In this document: positions 1 through 8,207 of the stretch, piece after piece
Layout of the letters: each line of letters opens with the position of its first letter
Numbering within the stretch: the first letter of the stretch is position 1
Source: Belnapia mucosa
Lineage (GTDB): Bacteria; Pseudomonadota; Alphaproteobacteria; Acetobacterales; Acetobacteraceae
Reading direction: 5' to 3'
Assembly: GCF_016775475.1 (NCBI RefSeq)
Contig: NZ_JAEUXJ010000003.1
Span: 497,941 to 561,940 of the forward strand
Length of the DNA: 64,000 bases
Position numbers and translations under genes: made by a program
Notes under the pieces: generated by a model
Seen by the model: the letters and a program-made list of their open reading frames with translations, nothing else
Databases searched by the model: none
Told to the model about the DNA's origin: nothing

Positions 1-375
1 ATCCTGGCGACGGATATCGAGGCACGGCTCGACAGCCGCTACACCGTGGCGACGCTGGCGCTGCTGCACCGGCGCTTCCCGCGCGCCTGCTTCGTGCTGC
101 TGATCGGCGCCGACAACCTCACCCAGTTGCCGCGCTGGAAGGGCTGGCGGGTGCTGGCGCGGCAGACCCCGCTCGCGGTGCTGCCGCGGCCGGGGGAGAC
201 GCGGCGCGCATTGTCGGGCCAGGCGGCGCAGGCGCTGGCACGGCACCGGCGGCGGCCCGGCGCGTTGCTCCGCGCATGCGGAACGGGGGGGCATGCGGGC
301 TGGAGCCTGGTGCCGGCCCGGGAACACCCGGCCTCGGCGACGGCGATCCGTCGCGCGGCCGGCATCGTGGTATAG
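1..375 (+). CDS. nadD: Nicotinate-nucleotide adenylyltransferase, C-terminal part (5' end outside window)
   Basis: The frame is open from base 1 and ends at TAG 373-375, so about 124 C-terminal residues are visible. They contain SRYTVATLALL followed by GADNLTQLPRWKGWR, which matches the conserved substrate-binding stretch of NadD, and the C-terminal SATAIRRA corresponds to the family's S/T-x-IR ATP-binding signature. NadD adenylylates nicotinate mononucleotide in NAD biosynthesis, in the cytoplasm. The neighbours rsfS and rlmH on the same strand are the usual partners of nadD in Alphaproteobacteria, which supports the call. The initiation codon and the N-terminal nucleotide-binding motif lie to the left of the window. 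Confidence 0.9.
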   Translation: MLATDIEARLDSRYTVATLALLHRRFPRACFVLLIGADNLTQLPRWKGWRVLARQTPLAVLPRPGETRRALSGQAAQALARHRRRPGALLRACGTGGHAGWSLVPAREHPASATAIRRAAGIVV

Positions 376-405
376 AGTCGAACCATAGAACGAGAGGAGG
401 CGGCC

Positions 406-903
406 ATCGCGCGCTCGCCCAAGCCCCCCACCGGGGGCGAGACCCGATCCACCACGCGGCGCAGCCCGGCCAAGCCCAGGGGAGGCAGCACCGCCGGCGC
501 GACAGCAGGCGCGACCCGCGCCGCCAAGCCGGCGGCGCCGGCCAAGCCGCGCATTCCCGGCAAGCAGGCCCCGCGCAACGCGGCCAAGGCCAAGCCGGCC
601 CCGCGCAGCCGGGCGACGGAGCGGCCCGAGGCACCGGCGCGCGCCAAGCCCGCCCCGAAGGGCCGCGCTGCGCCGCGCAACGCGGAAGCCCCGACCCGCG
701 GCCGCGGCCAGGCGGAGCGCCCTGCGCCCCGCAGCCGCAGCGCCGCCCCGCGCGATGCCGAAGCCCCGGCCCGCAGCCGCTCGTCGGAACGCCCGGCACC
801 CCGCGGCCGCAGCGCTGCCCCGCGCGATGCCGAAGCCCCGGCGCGCACCCGCCGCGCCGCCGCGCCGGCGCCGCGCAGCCGGACGCGCGAGCGCGACGAG
901 GAG
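406..903 (+). other. In-frame low-complexity N-terminal extension of rsfS, possibly starting at a non-canonical ATC codon
   Basis: From the nadD stop to the first standard start of rsfS (GTG 904) the rsfS frame stays open, yet contains no ATG, GTG, TTG or CTG. A strong ribosome-binding sequence, AGGAGG at 395-400, sits five bases before an in-frame ATC at 406-408. Translation from there would add about 166 residues made almost only of Ala, Pro, Lys, Arg and Ser (for example PAKPRIPGKQAPRNAAKAKP), a basic disordered tail. That the frame is open and the Shine-Dalgarno well placed is seen directly. Initiation at ATC (known in bacteria for infC-type AUU and similar codons) is inference; a C/G error turning ATG into ATC would explain it equally well. 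Confidence 0.5.
655..880 (+). repeat. Tandem 24-25-codon repeat in the basic tail preceding RsfS
   Basis: Three diverged copies of a unit with core AAPR(N/D)AEAP(T/A)R. The nucleotide core CGCGATGCCGAAGCCCCGGC occurs at 751-770 and 823-842 (72 bases apart) and a diverged copy begins at 676. The periods are multiples of three, so the repeat preserves the rsfS frame and could expand or contract without a frameshift. Confidence 0.75.
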
Positions 904-1569
904 GTGACACCCCGCCCCCGCGCCACCGCCAAGCAGCGCACGGTGCCCAAGGCCCGCTCCGCCCGGCCCGAGACGGTCGCGACGCGGCCGATGCGGCGCG
1001 AGGACAAGCCGTCCCGCCCCGCCGCCCGGCCCGCCTCCTCGCGGATGGTCCCGGCCCGGCCCATACCCGAGGCCAAGATCATCCGCCGCCCGGTCGGCGC
1101 CCCGCCGAAGCCGGTCCCGCAGGAGGAAGCCAGCCCGCGCAAGCGCCAGGTCATCGCCGGGCCCGAGGCGCCGGCCAGCCGCAGCCGCGCCAAGCCGAAG
1201 CCGGCACCCGACCGGCTGGAGCAGCTCGTCGCCGCCGCCCGCGCCAGCCTGGAGGATGACAAGGCCGAGGATGTGGTCGTGCTCGATGTCACCGACCGCG
1301 CCAGCTTCACCGACCGGATGATCATCGCCACCGGCCAGGTCGAGCGGCAGATCCAGGCGATGGCCAATCATCTGGAGGATGCGCTGGAGAAGGTCGGGCT
1401 CAAGCTGCGCCGTGACGCGATCCAGGGCTCGGAGGACTGGGTGCTGATCGATTGCGGCGACCTGGTCATCCACCTCTTCAAGCCCGAGGCGCGGGCGACC
1501 TACGCGCTGGAGCGCATGTGGGGGCCGGAAAGCCCGGCGGCCGAGGACGCGCCGCCGCCGGAGGCGTGA
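904..1569 (+). CDS. rsfS: Ribosomal silencing factor RsfS (with N-terminal extension)
   Basis: The C-terminal ~115 residues are a typical RsfS/Iojap domain: [20 protein letters not shown], then a [18 protein letters not shown] helix, [16 protein letters not shown] and a final [11 protein letters not shown]. RsfS binds ribosomal protein L14 on the 50S subunit and blocks subunit joining when nutrients are short. The first standard start in frame is GTG 904, giving 221 residues, about twice the family length; the first ~100 residues are a basic Pro/Ala/Arg-rich segment. GTG 904 has only a poor, too-close Shine-Dalgarno, and the frame continues upstream to a better site near 406 (see the 406-903 entry), so the true start is uncertain. 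The stop overlaps the rlmH start. Confidence 0.88.
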   Translation: MTPRPRATAKQRTVPKARSARPETVATRPMRREDKPSRPAARPASSRMVPARPIPEAKIIRRPVGAPPKPVPQEEASPRKRQVIAGPEAPASRSRAKPKPAPDRLEQLVAAARASLEDDKAEDVVVLDVTDRASFTDRMIIATGQVERQIQAMANHLEDALEKVGLKLRRDAIQGSEDWVLIDCGDLVIHLFKPEARATYALERMWGPESPAAEDAPPPEA

Positions 1570-2033
1570 GCAGGGCTGCAAGGCTGATCGCCATCGGCCG
1601 GCTGAAAGGCGGGCCGGAGGCGGCGCTGTTCGAGCAGCACAATGCGCGGCTGCGCCCGCCCTTCGCGGTGACCGAGCTGCCCGAGGCCCGCGGCAGCCCG
1701 GCCGAGATCCGCCGGCGGGAGGGTGCGGCGCTGCTGGCCACCCTGCCGGAGGCAGCGCTCGTCGTTGCCCTCGATCTCGGCGGCGAGGCGCCGACCAGCG
1801 AGGCGCTGGCCGCCCTCGCCGCCCGCTGGGAGGGGACGGGCAAGCCGCTCTGCTTCCTGATCGGCGGGGCGGAGGGGCTCGACCCGGCAGTGCTAAGCCG
1901 GGCCGACCATCGCCTCTCGCTCGGCCCGCTCACCTGGCCGCATTTCCTGGTACGCGGGCTGCTGGCCGAGCAGTGGTACCGAGTGCAGGCGATCCGCAGC
2001 GGGCATCCCTATCACCGGCCGTGGCGGCCCTGA
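1566..2033 (+). CDS. rlmH: 23S rRNA pseudouridine-1915 N3-methyltransferase RlmH
   Basis: SPOUT-class methyltransferase that methylates pseudouridine 1915 in helix 69 of 23S rRNA. From the GTG at 1566, which overlaps the rsfS stop (GTGA), it gives 155 residues, exactly the usual RlmH size. Visible family signatures are the start RLIAIGRLK, the region [19 protein letters not shown], the knot motif [31 protein letters not shown] and the C-terminal HPYHRP. The overlap with rsfS indicates translational coupling in a nadD-rsfS-rlmH block. The longer upstream open frame starting at 1452 only re-reads rsfS. Confidence 0.95.
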   Translation: MSRAARLIAIGRLKGGPEAALFEQHNARLRPPFAVTELPEARGSPAEIRRREGAALLATLPEAALVVALDLGGEAPTSEALAALAARWEGTGKPLCFLIGGAEGLDPAVLSRADHRLSLGPLTWPHFLVRGLLAEQWYRVQAIRSGHPYHRPWRP

Positions 2034-2042
2034 GGGCTGCCT

Positions 2043-2954
2043 TTACGCCTCCGCCCAGTAGCGGCGTTGCAGGTAGCCGGTCAGGGTCTTCGTGTCCGGC
2101 AGGTCCAGCACCGGGCGGAGGAAGGCCCCCGGCGTCGTACCGATATAGTGCTCGGGCTGCTTGAGCACCGCCCGCCAAGCCTCGCCGACCGTGCGGCCGG
2201 GCAACGGGGCGGTGACATTCTCATGGAAGTCGGCATTGCCCTGGGGGACCACATGCACATGCCGGAAGGCGGTGCAGCCATGGTCGCGGTTCCTGGCGGC
2301 CAGCCAGCCGAGCAGCGTCTGCCGCATCAGCTGATAGAAGGGCTCGAAATACAGGGATGCCGGCTCCACCGGCAGGAAGGGCGAATCCGGCGCACGGATC
2401 AGCGCGTCATAGACCTTGGCGTGCGCCTCGACATGCAGGTCCTCGCGCCGGTAGCGCTCGGTGTATTTCCACTCGATCAGGAAGGCGCGCCGCTCGCCCT
2501 CTGCGGTGCGGCCGATCATGCAGGCATCGACCGAGGTGCAATTCGCGCCGCGGGAGAAAGCCTTCTCCTGCAGGTAGGGCCGTTCGCCAATGAACTCGAA
2601 CTCCACCAGCCCGTCGTCCACGGGCTCGGCCGCGACGATCTCGGCATCAATGCCGCGGAGCACCGCCGTCGCTAGGTCGGGTCGCTGGCGCAGCAGGTAG
2701 AGATGGTTCACGCAGGCGACCTGCGAGGACAGCACATGCCCGGTGGGATCCCCGGCTTCGCCCTTCCACCAGGCGATGCGGTTCCGGGCAAAATAGTCCA
2801 AGGCGTCGTCGCGGAAGCCGGCCCAGAGATTGTTGGCCGCTTCGCTGAGGACAAAGTCGCGCGGTAGGCCGGAGAAGATGCCCCCGCCGGGATCGCCGAA
2901 CAGCGCATCCCGCGCCGCGACCAGGCGCTGCCGTTCGCGCTCCTGATACCCCAT
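2043..2954 (-). CDS. Putative PD-(D/E)XK-type nuclease (PGN_0703-like)
   Basis: About 303 residues. A stretch SVDACMIG followed by FLIEWKYTERY resembles the D...(D/E)xK metal-binding core of PD-(D/E)XK nucleases and matches my memory of the PGN_0703-like putative restriction endonuclease family; this assignment is tentative. There is no signal peptide or membrane segment. The start chosen is ATG 2954, preceded by GGAGAGG at good spacing; an in-frame ATG at 2975 would add seven residues and overlap that ribosome-binding site. It is convergent with rlmH, nine bases from its stop, and downstream of mgtA on the same strand. No methyltransferase is adjacent, so a complete restriction-modification system is not evident. 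Confidence 0.6.
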   Translation of the reverse strand: MGYQERERQRLVAARDALFGDPGGGIFSGLPRDFVLSEAANNLWAGFRDDALDYFARNRIAWWKGEAGDPTGHVLSSQVACVNHLYLLRQRPDLATAVLRGIDAEIVAAEPVDDGLVEFEFIGERPYLQEKAFSRGANCTSVDACMIGRTAEGERRAFLIEWKYTERYRREDLHVEAHAKVYDALIRAPDSPFLPVEPASLYFEPFYQLMRQTLLGWLAARNRDHGCTAFRHVHVVPQGNADFHENVTAPLPGRTVGEAWRAVLKQPEHYIGTTPGAFLRPVLDLPDTKTLTGYLQRRYWAEA

Positions 2955-3033
2955 CCCGCTGCCTCTCCATTTCATTCTGAAAAGCGTAGCATCTCGGCGC
3001 GCGCCGGCACCAACGCATGCCCCTCGGGACCCG

Positions 3034-5514
3034 TCAGCCCGCTAGGCTGCGATGCCGCGCGTGGAACCACCGCTTGGCCAGCTCGACGGCGCCGAGATAG
3101 GCCACGGTCAGCCCCGCCAGCGCCGCCAGCAGCGCCGGCGGCGGCGGGACGAAGCCGAGCCAGGCGCCGAAAGGCGTGAAGGGCAGCGCCACCGCGACGG
3201 CGAGGACGCCGAGCGAACTCGCCACCAGCAGCGGATGCGGCCGGCTGGCGAAGGGGTTGCCGCGGGTGCGGATCAGGAAGATCACCAGCACCTGCGTCGC
3301 CATGGATTCGATGAACCACCCGGTCTGGAACAGCGCCGCCCCCGCGCCGAAGACGCCGGCCAGCAGGCCGAAGGTCAGCAGGTCGAAGGCCGAGCTCAGC
3401 GGGCCGAGCACCAGCATGAAGTCGCGCACAGTGCGCATGTCCCAGTGGCGCGGCCGGGTCACCGCTTCCGCATCCACGCGGTCGAAGGGGATCGCCGTCT
3501 CCGACAGGTCGTACAGCAGGTTGTTGGCCAGGATCTGCACCGGCAGCATCGGCAGGAAGGGCAGCAGCAGCACCGCCGCCGCCATCGACAGCATGTTCCC
3601 GAAATTCGAGCTGGTGCCCATCATCACGTATTTCATGATGTTGGCGAAAGTTCGTCGCCCTTCCCGCACGCCCTCCGCCAGCACGCCCAGCTCGTGCCGC
3701 AGCAGGATCATCGCCGCGGCATCCTTGGCGACATCCACCGCGCCCTCGACCGAAAGCCCGACATCCGCGGCATGCAGCGACGGCGCGTCGTTGATCCCGT
3801 CGCCGAGATAGCCGACCACATGGCCGGCGCGGCGGAAGGCGCGGATCACCCGCGCCTTCTGCGCCGGCGTCACCCGGCAGAAGGCGGTGGTGCGGCCCAG
3901 CCGGGCGGACAGCGCCTCATCGTCCAGCGCCGCCAGCTCCGGCCCGGTCAGCAGCCCCTCGCAGGGCAGGCCCAGCTCCGTGCAGACGCGGCGCGTCACC
4001 CTTTCGTTGTCGCCGGTCACCACCTTCACCACGACGCCGAGCGCGGCGAGCTCCGCCAGCGCCGGCCGGGCGCTTTCCTTCGGCGGGTCGAGGAAGGCGA
4101 CATAGCCGGCGAAGACCAGCTCGGCCTCATCGGCGGTGTCGATATGAGCCCGGGTGACATCCACCTCGCGCCAGGCGATGCCGAGGGCGCGGAACCCCTC
4201 CTCGCCCAGCCGGGCGAAGACCGCCTCCGCCGCCGCCCGTGCCGCCGGGTCGAGCGCCCGGGGCACGGCGGCGCCGGCCGGCCGATGCGCGACGCAGAGC
4301 GCCAGCACGTCCTCCGGCGCGCCCTTCACCACCAGGAAGCGGCGTCCCTCACGCTCGGCCAGGACGGAGACGCGGCGCCGCTCGAAATCGAAGGGCACCT
4401 CGTCGATCTTGCGCCAGCCCGCGGGCATCGCCCCGGGCGCAGCCAGGATCGCCTCGTCCAGCGGGCTGCGGAGGCCGGTCTCGAAGCCGGCATTCACCTT
4501 GGCCCAGTCCAGCACCTCCTCGGACGGCGCGCCGGTCCCGTCGAGCTGGCGTACGACGCGCACCTGCGCCTCGGTCAGCGTGCCGGTCTTGTCGCTGCAC
4601 AACACATCCATGGCGCCGAGGTCGTGGATGGCCGAGAGCCGCTTCACGATCACCTGCCGCTGCGCCATCCGCAGCGCGCCGCGCGCCAGGGTGACGGAGA
4701 CCACCATCGGCAGCAGTTCCGGCGTCAGCCCGACCGCCAGCGCCAGGGCGAAGAGGAAGGAGTCCAGCACCGGCCGGCCGAGCAGCAGGTTGCCCAGCAG
4801 CACGAACAGCACCATCAGCACCGTCAGCCGCAGGATCAGCAGGCCGAAGCGGTGGATGCCGAGGGTGAAGGCGGTGGGCGGCGGCTCCCGCCGCAGGCTC
4901 CGCGCGATCTCGCCGAGCCGGGTGGCGTGGCCGGTGGCGGCGATCAGCACGCGCGCCGTGCCGCTCACCACCGAGCTGCCCATGAAGACCGCATGGGCAT
5001 CATCCTCCGCGGCGGCGGCGGTCTTCTCGACCGGATAGGCCTCGCCGGTCAGCAGCGCCTCGTTCACGAAGAGGTCGCGCGCCTCGAGCAGCCAGCCATC
5101 CGCCGGCACCAGGCTGCCCGCCGCGAGGCGGACGACATCGCCCGGCACCAGCGCCGCGGCCGGCCGCTCCCCCCACTGGCCATCGCGCAGCACCTGCACG
5201 GTCAGCGCAACGCGCTGGCGCAGTGCGGCGGCGGCATCCTCGGCGCGGCGTTCCTGCACCAGGTCGATCAGCACCGACAGGCCGATGACGCCGGCGATGA
5301 TGGCGAAGCTCGCCGCCTCCCCGGTCAGGGCGGAGACGCCGGCGGCGAAGAGCAGGATGACGACCAACGGGTTGCTGAACCGCTTGAGCAGGCTGACCAC
5401 CCAGCTCTCGCGCCCTGCCACCTCCAGGCTGTTCGGCCCGTACTGGGCCAGCCGCGCCGCGGCCTCGGCGGAGCCGAGCCCCGTCGCCTCAGGGCTGGTC
5501 GCATCGCCGGACAT
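3034..5514 (-). CDS. mgtA: Magnesium-translocating P-type ATPase
   Basis: 826 residues from ATG 5514, which has GGGGGAGA six bases upstream; longer frames to 5778 lack a convincing ribosome-binding site. Domains in order: cation-ATPase N-terminal segment (AAARLAQYGPNSLEV), two membrane helices, actuator with LLTGEAYPVEK, helices 3-4 with VGLTPELLPMVVSVTLARGA, phosphorylation site CSDKTGTLT, nucleotide-binding domain with VVTGDNERVT, hinge LGDGINDAPS and C-terminal helices. The GLTPELLP stretch is that of P3B (Mg2+) pumps rather than Ca2+ or K+ pumps. It would import Mg2+ across the inner membrane. A small membrane protein gene diverges from it, with an FNR-like site between the two. No PhoPQ-type leader or Mg riboswitch was recognised. 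Confidence 0.9.
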   Translation of the reverse strand: MSGDATSPEATGLGSAEAAARLAQYGPNSLEVAGRESWVVSLLKRFSNPLVVILLFAAGVSALTGEAASFAIIAGVIGLSVLIDLVQERRAEDAAAALRQRVALTVQVLRDGQWGERPAAALVPGDVVRLAAGSLVPADGWLLEARDLFVNEALLTGEAYPVEKTAAAAEDDAHAVFMGSSVVSGTARVLIAATGHATRLGEIARSLRREPPPTAFTLGIHRFGLLILRLTVLMVLFVLLGNLLLGRPVLDSFLFALALAVGLTPELLPMVVSVTLARGALRMAQRQVIVKRLSAIHDLGAMDVLCSDKTGTLTEAQVRVVRQLDGTGAPSEEVLDWAKVNAGFETGLRSPLDEAILAAPGAMPAGWRKIDEVPFDFERRRVSVLAEREGRRFLVVKGAPEDVLALCVAHRPAGAAVPRALDPAARAAAEAVFARLGEEGFRALGIAWREVDVTRAHIDTADEAELVFAGYVAFLDPPKESARPALAELAALGVVVKVVTGDNERVTRRVCTELGLPCEGLLTGPELAALDDEALSARLGRTTAFCRVTPAQKARVIRAFRRAGHVVGYLGDGINDAPSLHAADVGLSVEGAVDVAKDAAAMILLRHELGVLAEGVREGRRTFANIMKYVMMGTSSNFGNMLSMAAAVLLLPFLPMLPVQILANNLLYDLSETAIPFDRVDAEAVTRPRHWDMRTVRDFMLVLGPLSSAFDLLTFGLLAGVFGAGAALFQTGWFIESMATQVLVIFLIRTRGNPFASRPHPLLVASSLGVLAVAVALPFTPFGAWLGFVPPPPALLAALAGLTVAYLGAVELAKRWFHARHRSLAG

Positions 5515-5575
5515 GGCATCTCCCCCGGCATGGTGCCGCATGGGGGCGGTTTCTCCCGGCCGCGCCGCTGCCGCC

Positions 5576-5589
5576 TTGACCTCGATCAA
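5576..5589. promoter_or_regulatory. FNR/FixK-type operator TTGACCTCGATCAA
   Basis: TTGAC-CTCG-ATCAA matches nine of ten defined positions of the FNR/FixK consensus TTGAT-N4-ATCAA and lies within a perfect 7-base inverted repeat (GCCTTGA...TCAAGGC, 5573-5592). It sits in the 130-base divergent region between mgtA (start 5514) and the small membrane protein gene (start 5645). Its centre at 5582.5 would be at -41.5 for a transcript starting near 5624, leaving about 20 bases before the rightward ATG, the classic class II activator geometry. Oxygen-responsive control is an inference. Confidence 0.6.
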
Positions 5590-5644
5590 GGCAGCCGCCG
5601 CGACGGGCGGGGATGATGGCGCGGTACGACGAAGGAGAGCTCCG

Positions 5645-5803
5645 ATGGGCCTCGTGATCCGCCTGGTGCTGGCGCTGTCCGGCCTGCTGGCCGGGCTGCT
5701 CGTGGCGCGCGACGCACCCAATTTCGGCGTGGTGCAGGCGATGCTCTCGCTCTGGGTGGTGCTGGTCGTGGTGGGCATCGGCGCCCTGATCGCGCGGCGC
5801 TAG
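5645..5803 (+). CDS. 52-residue two-helix membrane protein divergent from mgtA
   Basis: ATG 5645 is preceded by AAGGAG at ideal spacing. The protein is almost entirely hydrophobic: helix 1 from about residue 4 to 20 (IRLVLALSGLLAGLL), a short ARDAPNFG loop, helix 2 from about 31 to 49 (MLSLWVVLVVVGIGALI), ending ARR, so both ends are predicted to lie on the same side of the membrane. I do not recognise the family. Its position opposite a Mg2+ P-type ATPase suggests a regulatory or stabilising micropeptide, comparable in idea to MgtS/MgtR of enterobacteria, but without visible sequence similarity. Probably controlled by the FNR-like site upstream. Confidence 0.6.
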   Translation: MGLVIRLVLALSGLLAGLLVARDAPNFGVVQAMLSLWVVLVVVGIGALIARR

Positions 5804-6482
5804 CGGGCTGGAACGAGCGGGCATAGACGCTGTGCGTCCGATCCCCTCGTCTCCGCTGCCCATGGAGGGCTGAAGGCGGCAATCGCCCGCGTGCTCGGCG
5901 CGGCGTCGCAACGGGGCAGAGCCCATCGGATGAGGAATGCGTTGGCGCCTATGGGCCAGGCCCTGCAGTCCATGGCCTCGGCTGCACTGCGCCAGGCGTT
6001 CCTGCAGCCCGACCAGGCCAGCGCCCGGCAGCTTGGTGCCATCTCGCCGACCAGTTCCGCCCTCGGTGGCCGAAGCTCGGCGTGCCGATGGACGGGAGCG
6101 GCGATGACATAATCGCTCCATGTCCTTCCTCGGCCCGGACCGAACGAAGGAGACCATGACCGATAGGCTCAGCCCCGCACCCGCCCAAGAAACATTACAA
6201 TTGCCAACCAGGCCCGCCTGAGCCGTGGCCATCCGCAGCCCGTCAGCGAATTCCACCACGTTGACGGACGCTGCCCCGACGCCTCGACGACTCATGGAGT
6301 GCGTCGCACCCAACCCGCGGACTTGATGTCTGGGATGCGGTAGGCCGTGCCTCGCCTTGCGTTTCGTTTGAGGCAGAGCACCGAAATCGCGGCAGGGGTC
6401 TACCACGACTGTAATGTGGTGAGGACACACCGGAACTGCTCCTTGCGTTCAGCCTTTCGGTCTTCAGCGCACGGAGTTGAAA
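5804..6482. other. 679-base region without a convincing gene
   Basis: Frames here on both strands are Arg/Gly/Pro-rich and show no family motif. The only well-primed start is ATG 6156 (GAAGGAGACC upstream) for a 21-codon frame MTDRLSPAPAQETLQLPTRP ending at 6221, which may be the leftover start of a deleted gene. GC content falls near 6380-6440. Confidence 0.4.
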
Positions 6483-6707
6483 ATGCCAAACGACAAGGGA
6501 AAGGGAACCGGGGAGCCCGGCTGGACCGCGGAGGAGAAAGGCCGGGGAGCTCCCATGTCGAGCGACGCGGATGCGGCGGGGGAAGCGGGCGACGCGGCTC
6601 CCAAGGCGGGCTATGGCGGCGATGAGCGCGCCGCGACGGAAGCCGCGGCCGCACGGGTGGAACAGGACCCGAAGGGCGACACCGACCCAAAGGACCGTAA
6701 GCGCTGA
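6483..6707 (+). CDS. Small hydrophilic protein of unknown function
   Basis: 74 residues from ATG 6483, with GGAG eight bases upstream. The composition is strongly charged and Gly/Ala-rich (NDKGKGTGEPGWTAEEKG at the start, DPKGDTDPKDRKR at the end), with no hydrophobic segment, so it is probably intrinsically disordered and soluble. I do not recognise the family. Such short, Lys/Asp/Glu/Gly-rich proteins are often stress or desiccation related in this group, but nothing here proves that. It stands alone between two stretches without clear genes. Confidence 0.45.
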   Translation: MPNDKGKGTGEPGWTAEEKGRGAPMSSDADAAGEAGDAAPKAGYGGDERAATEAAAARVEQDPKGDTDPKDRKR

Positions 6708-7084
6708 CAAACCACGTTCCAGTCGAAGCCTGTGGTCCTGCCTCCGCTGCCAGCGCAAAGCTTGTCCAGAACAGCGCGATCGACAGAGTGGACTACGGTT
6801 TACAGGCCGCAGGCGGCTTAGCCTGGGGCGTAACATTCGGCAAGGGCTGCCGGTTGGAGGAGGCCCTGGCCGGCGAGGCGCCCATCATCTCGCTATATGC
6901 CCATACCGGTCATCGCGCCCCTCCGCTCAACGCTGCGGGTTACCCCGATGCTGAAATCCGTTGCCGCCGTGGATCCCCTGCTCGCGCGGCGTACCGGCAG
7001 CACGGATCTGGACTGAGACGGCGTCACCCGACACGATCGGGAACGCCTTCCGGACACGCAGGGCTTCGAGAGAGGGACAAGGCC
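6708..7084. other. 377-base leader region before the Bug receptor gene; no gene seen
   Basis: The frame entering the receptor gene is open back to about 6788, but its translation (DYGLQAAGGLAWGVTFGKGC and onward) shows no known family and no signal peptide. No hairpin or operator stands out. It presumably carries the promoter of the 7085 gene. Confidence 0.4.
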
Positions 7085-8056
7085 ATGACCATCCTATCGA
7101 CACGGCGCGGCATGCTCGGCATCGCGGCTTCCGCCACCCTGGCCACGCCAGCCCTCGCGGCCTATCCGACCCAGCCCATTCGTATCGTCGTGCCGTGGAA
7201 CCCAGGGGGACCGGCTGACATCGTCATCCGCGCGCTGGCCCCGGCCATGGCGCCCGCACTCGGCCAGCCCGTGGTGATCGAGAACCGGGCCGGCGCGAAC
7301 GGCGCAGTGGGCACGCAGGCCGTCGCTCGCGCGTCGCCGGACGGGCACACGCTGATCCTCGCGAACGCAGAGACGCATGCCATTAATCCGCTGATCTACC
7401 CGCGCCTGCCCTACGATGCCGTTGCCGATTTCCGGCCCATCAGCCTCATCGTACACGCCCCCTGCGTGCTGCTCGTGCGCCCCGAGTTCGGGGTGAACAA
7501 CGTGGAGGAGTTCGTGGCCAAGGTGCATGGGCAGCCCGGAGGGTTCACCTACGCCACCTGGGGTATCGGGAGCACCTCGCACCTCGCAATGGAAGCGCTC
7601 AGCCGTCAGGCGAAGCTGCAGATGCTGCACATTCCCTTCACGGGCGGCGCGCCGGCCAGCACGGCGCTGGTTTCGGGACAGGTCGACGCCGCCTTCCTCA
7701 ATGCTGGCCCAGCGGAGGCCCTGGCGCGCGACGGGAAGGTGAAGATCCTGGCAGTGGGCGGGCCGCAGCGCCTGCCCTTGCTGCCGGATGTACCGACATT
7801 GGCCGAGCGCTCGCTTCCGGTGAATGCCGCAACCTGGTTCGGCCTTCTTGGGCCCGCGAAGATGCCGGAGGATGCGGTTGGGCGCGTAGCATCCGCTGTT
7901 GTCGAAGGACTGAAGTCTCCCGCAGTGCAGGAGTTGTTCCGGGCGCAGGCAGTCATCACGGACGCGCGCGGCCCGGAGGCGATGCGGGTCTTCATCGCCG
8001 AGGACGTCGCGAGCCGGACCGACCTCGTGCGCGGCCTCGACATTCGACTGGAGTGA
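7085..8056 (+). CDS. Tripartite tricarboxylate transporter (Bug/TctC) family periplasmic receptor
   Basis: 323 residues from ATG 7085, with GAGAGGGAC upstream. An N-terminal export signal (RRGMLGIAASATLATPALAA) is followed by the Bug family start YPTQPIRIVVPWNPGGPADI, the VVIENRAGANGAVGTQAVA loop, SPDGHTLI, the Y-D-x-x-x-DF-x-PIS stretch, LHIPFTGGAPASTALVSGQV and LPDVPTLAE. Bug proteins bind carboxylates and similar small ligands in the periplasm. No TctA/TctB membrane subunits are nearby, as usual for the expanded orphan Bug sets of Burkholderiales and Acetobacteraceae. It precedes the amine oxidase-cytochrome-RidA set by 151 bases, so it may deliver or sense the amine-type substrate of that set (inference). 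Confidence 0.92.
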   Translation: MTILSTRRGMLGIAASATLATPALAAYPTQPIRIVVPWNPGGPADIVIRALAPAMAPALGQPVVIENRAGANGAVGTQAVARASPDGHTLILANAETHAINPLIYPRLPYDAVADFRPISLIVHAPCVLLVRPEFGVNNVEEFVAKVHGQPGGFTYATWGIGSTSHLAMEALSRQAKLQMLHIPFTGGAPASTALVSGQVDAAFLNAGPAEALARDGKVKILAVGGPQRLPLLPDVPTLAERSLPVNAATWFGLLGPAKMPEDAVGRVASAVVEGLKSPAVQELFRAQAVITDARGPEAMRVFIAEDVASRTDLVRGLDIRLE

Positions 8057-8207
8057 ACCCGCCGGCGGCCGACCGACCCTGTTGACCGGTGCCAGGGGAG
8101 AACTGAGGGACGCTCACGGATCCGTGCGATGCCCGCGGGCTGGTCAGGATGGCAAAATTTCAGTCAACGGCGCCACGCTTGCCGGCTTGAGAAGGTGGAA
8201 ACAGCCC

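Noticed and set aside
39..1367. 442-codon minus-strand frame across nadD/rsfS
   Set aside because: Low-complexity Arg/Ala/Gly translation, antisense to real genes; a shadow of the repeat-rich rsfS tail.
2043..2954. Complete restriction-modification system
   Set aside because: A nuclease-like gene is present, but no DNA methyltransferase, specificity or helicase gene is adjacent.
3052..5616. 854-codon plus-strand frame opposite mgtA
   Set aside because: Gln/Arg/His-rich translation with no motif; antisense shadow of the P-type ATPase in GC-rich DNA.
6156..6221. 21-codon frame with a good ribosome-binding site
   Set aside because: Too short and without any recognisable feature to call a gene; noted only as a possible gene stub.
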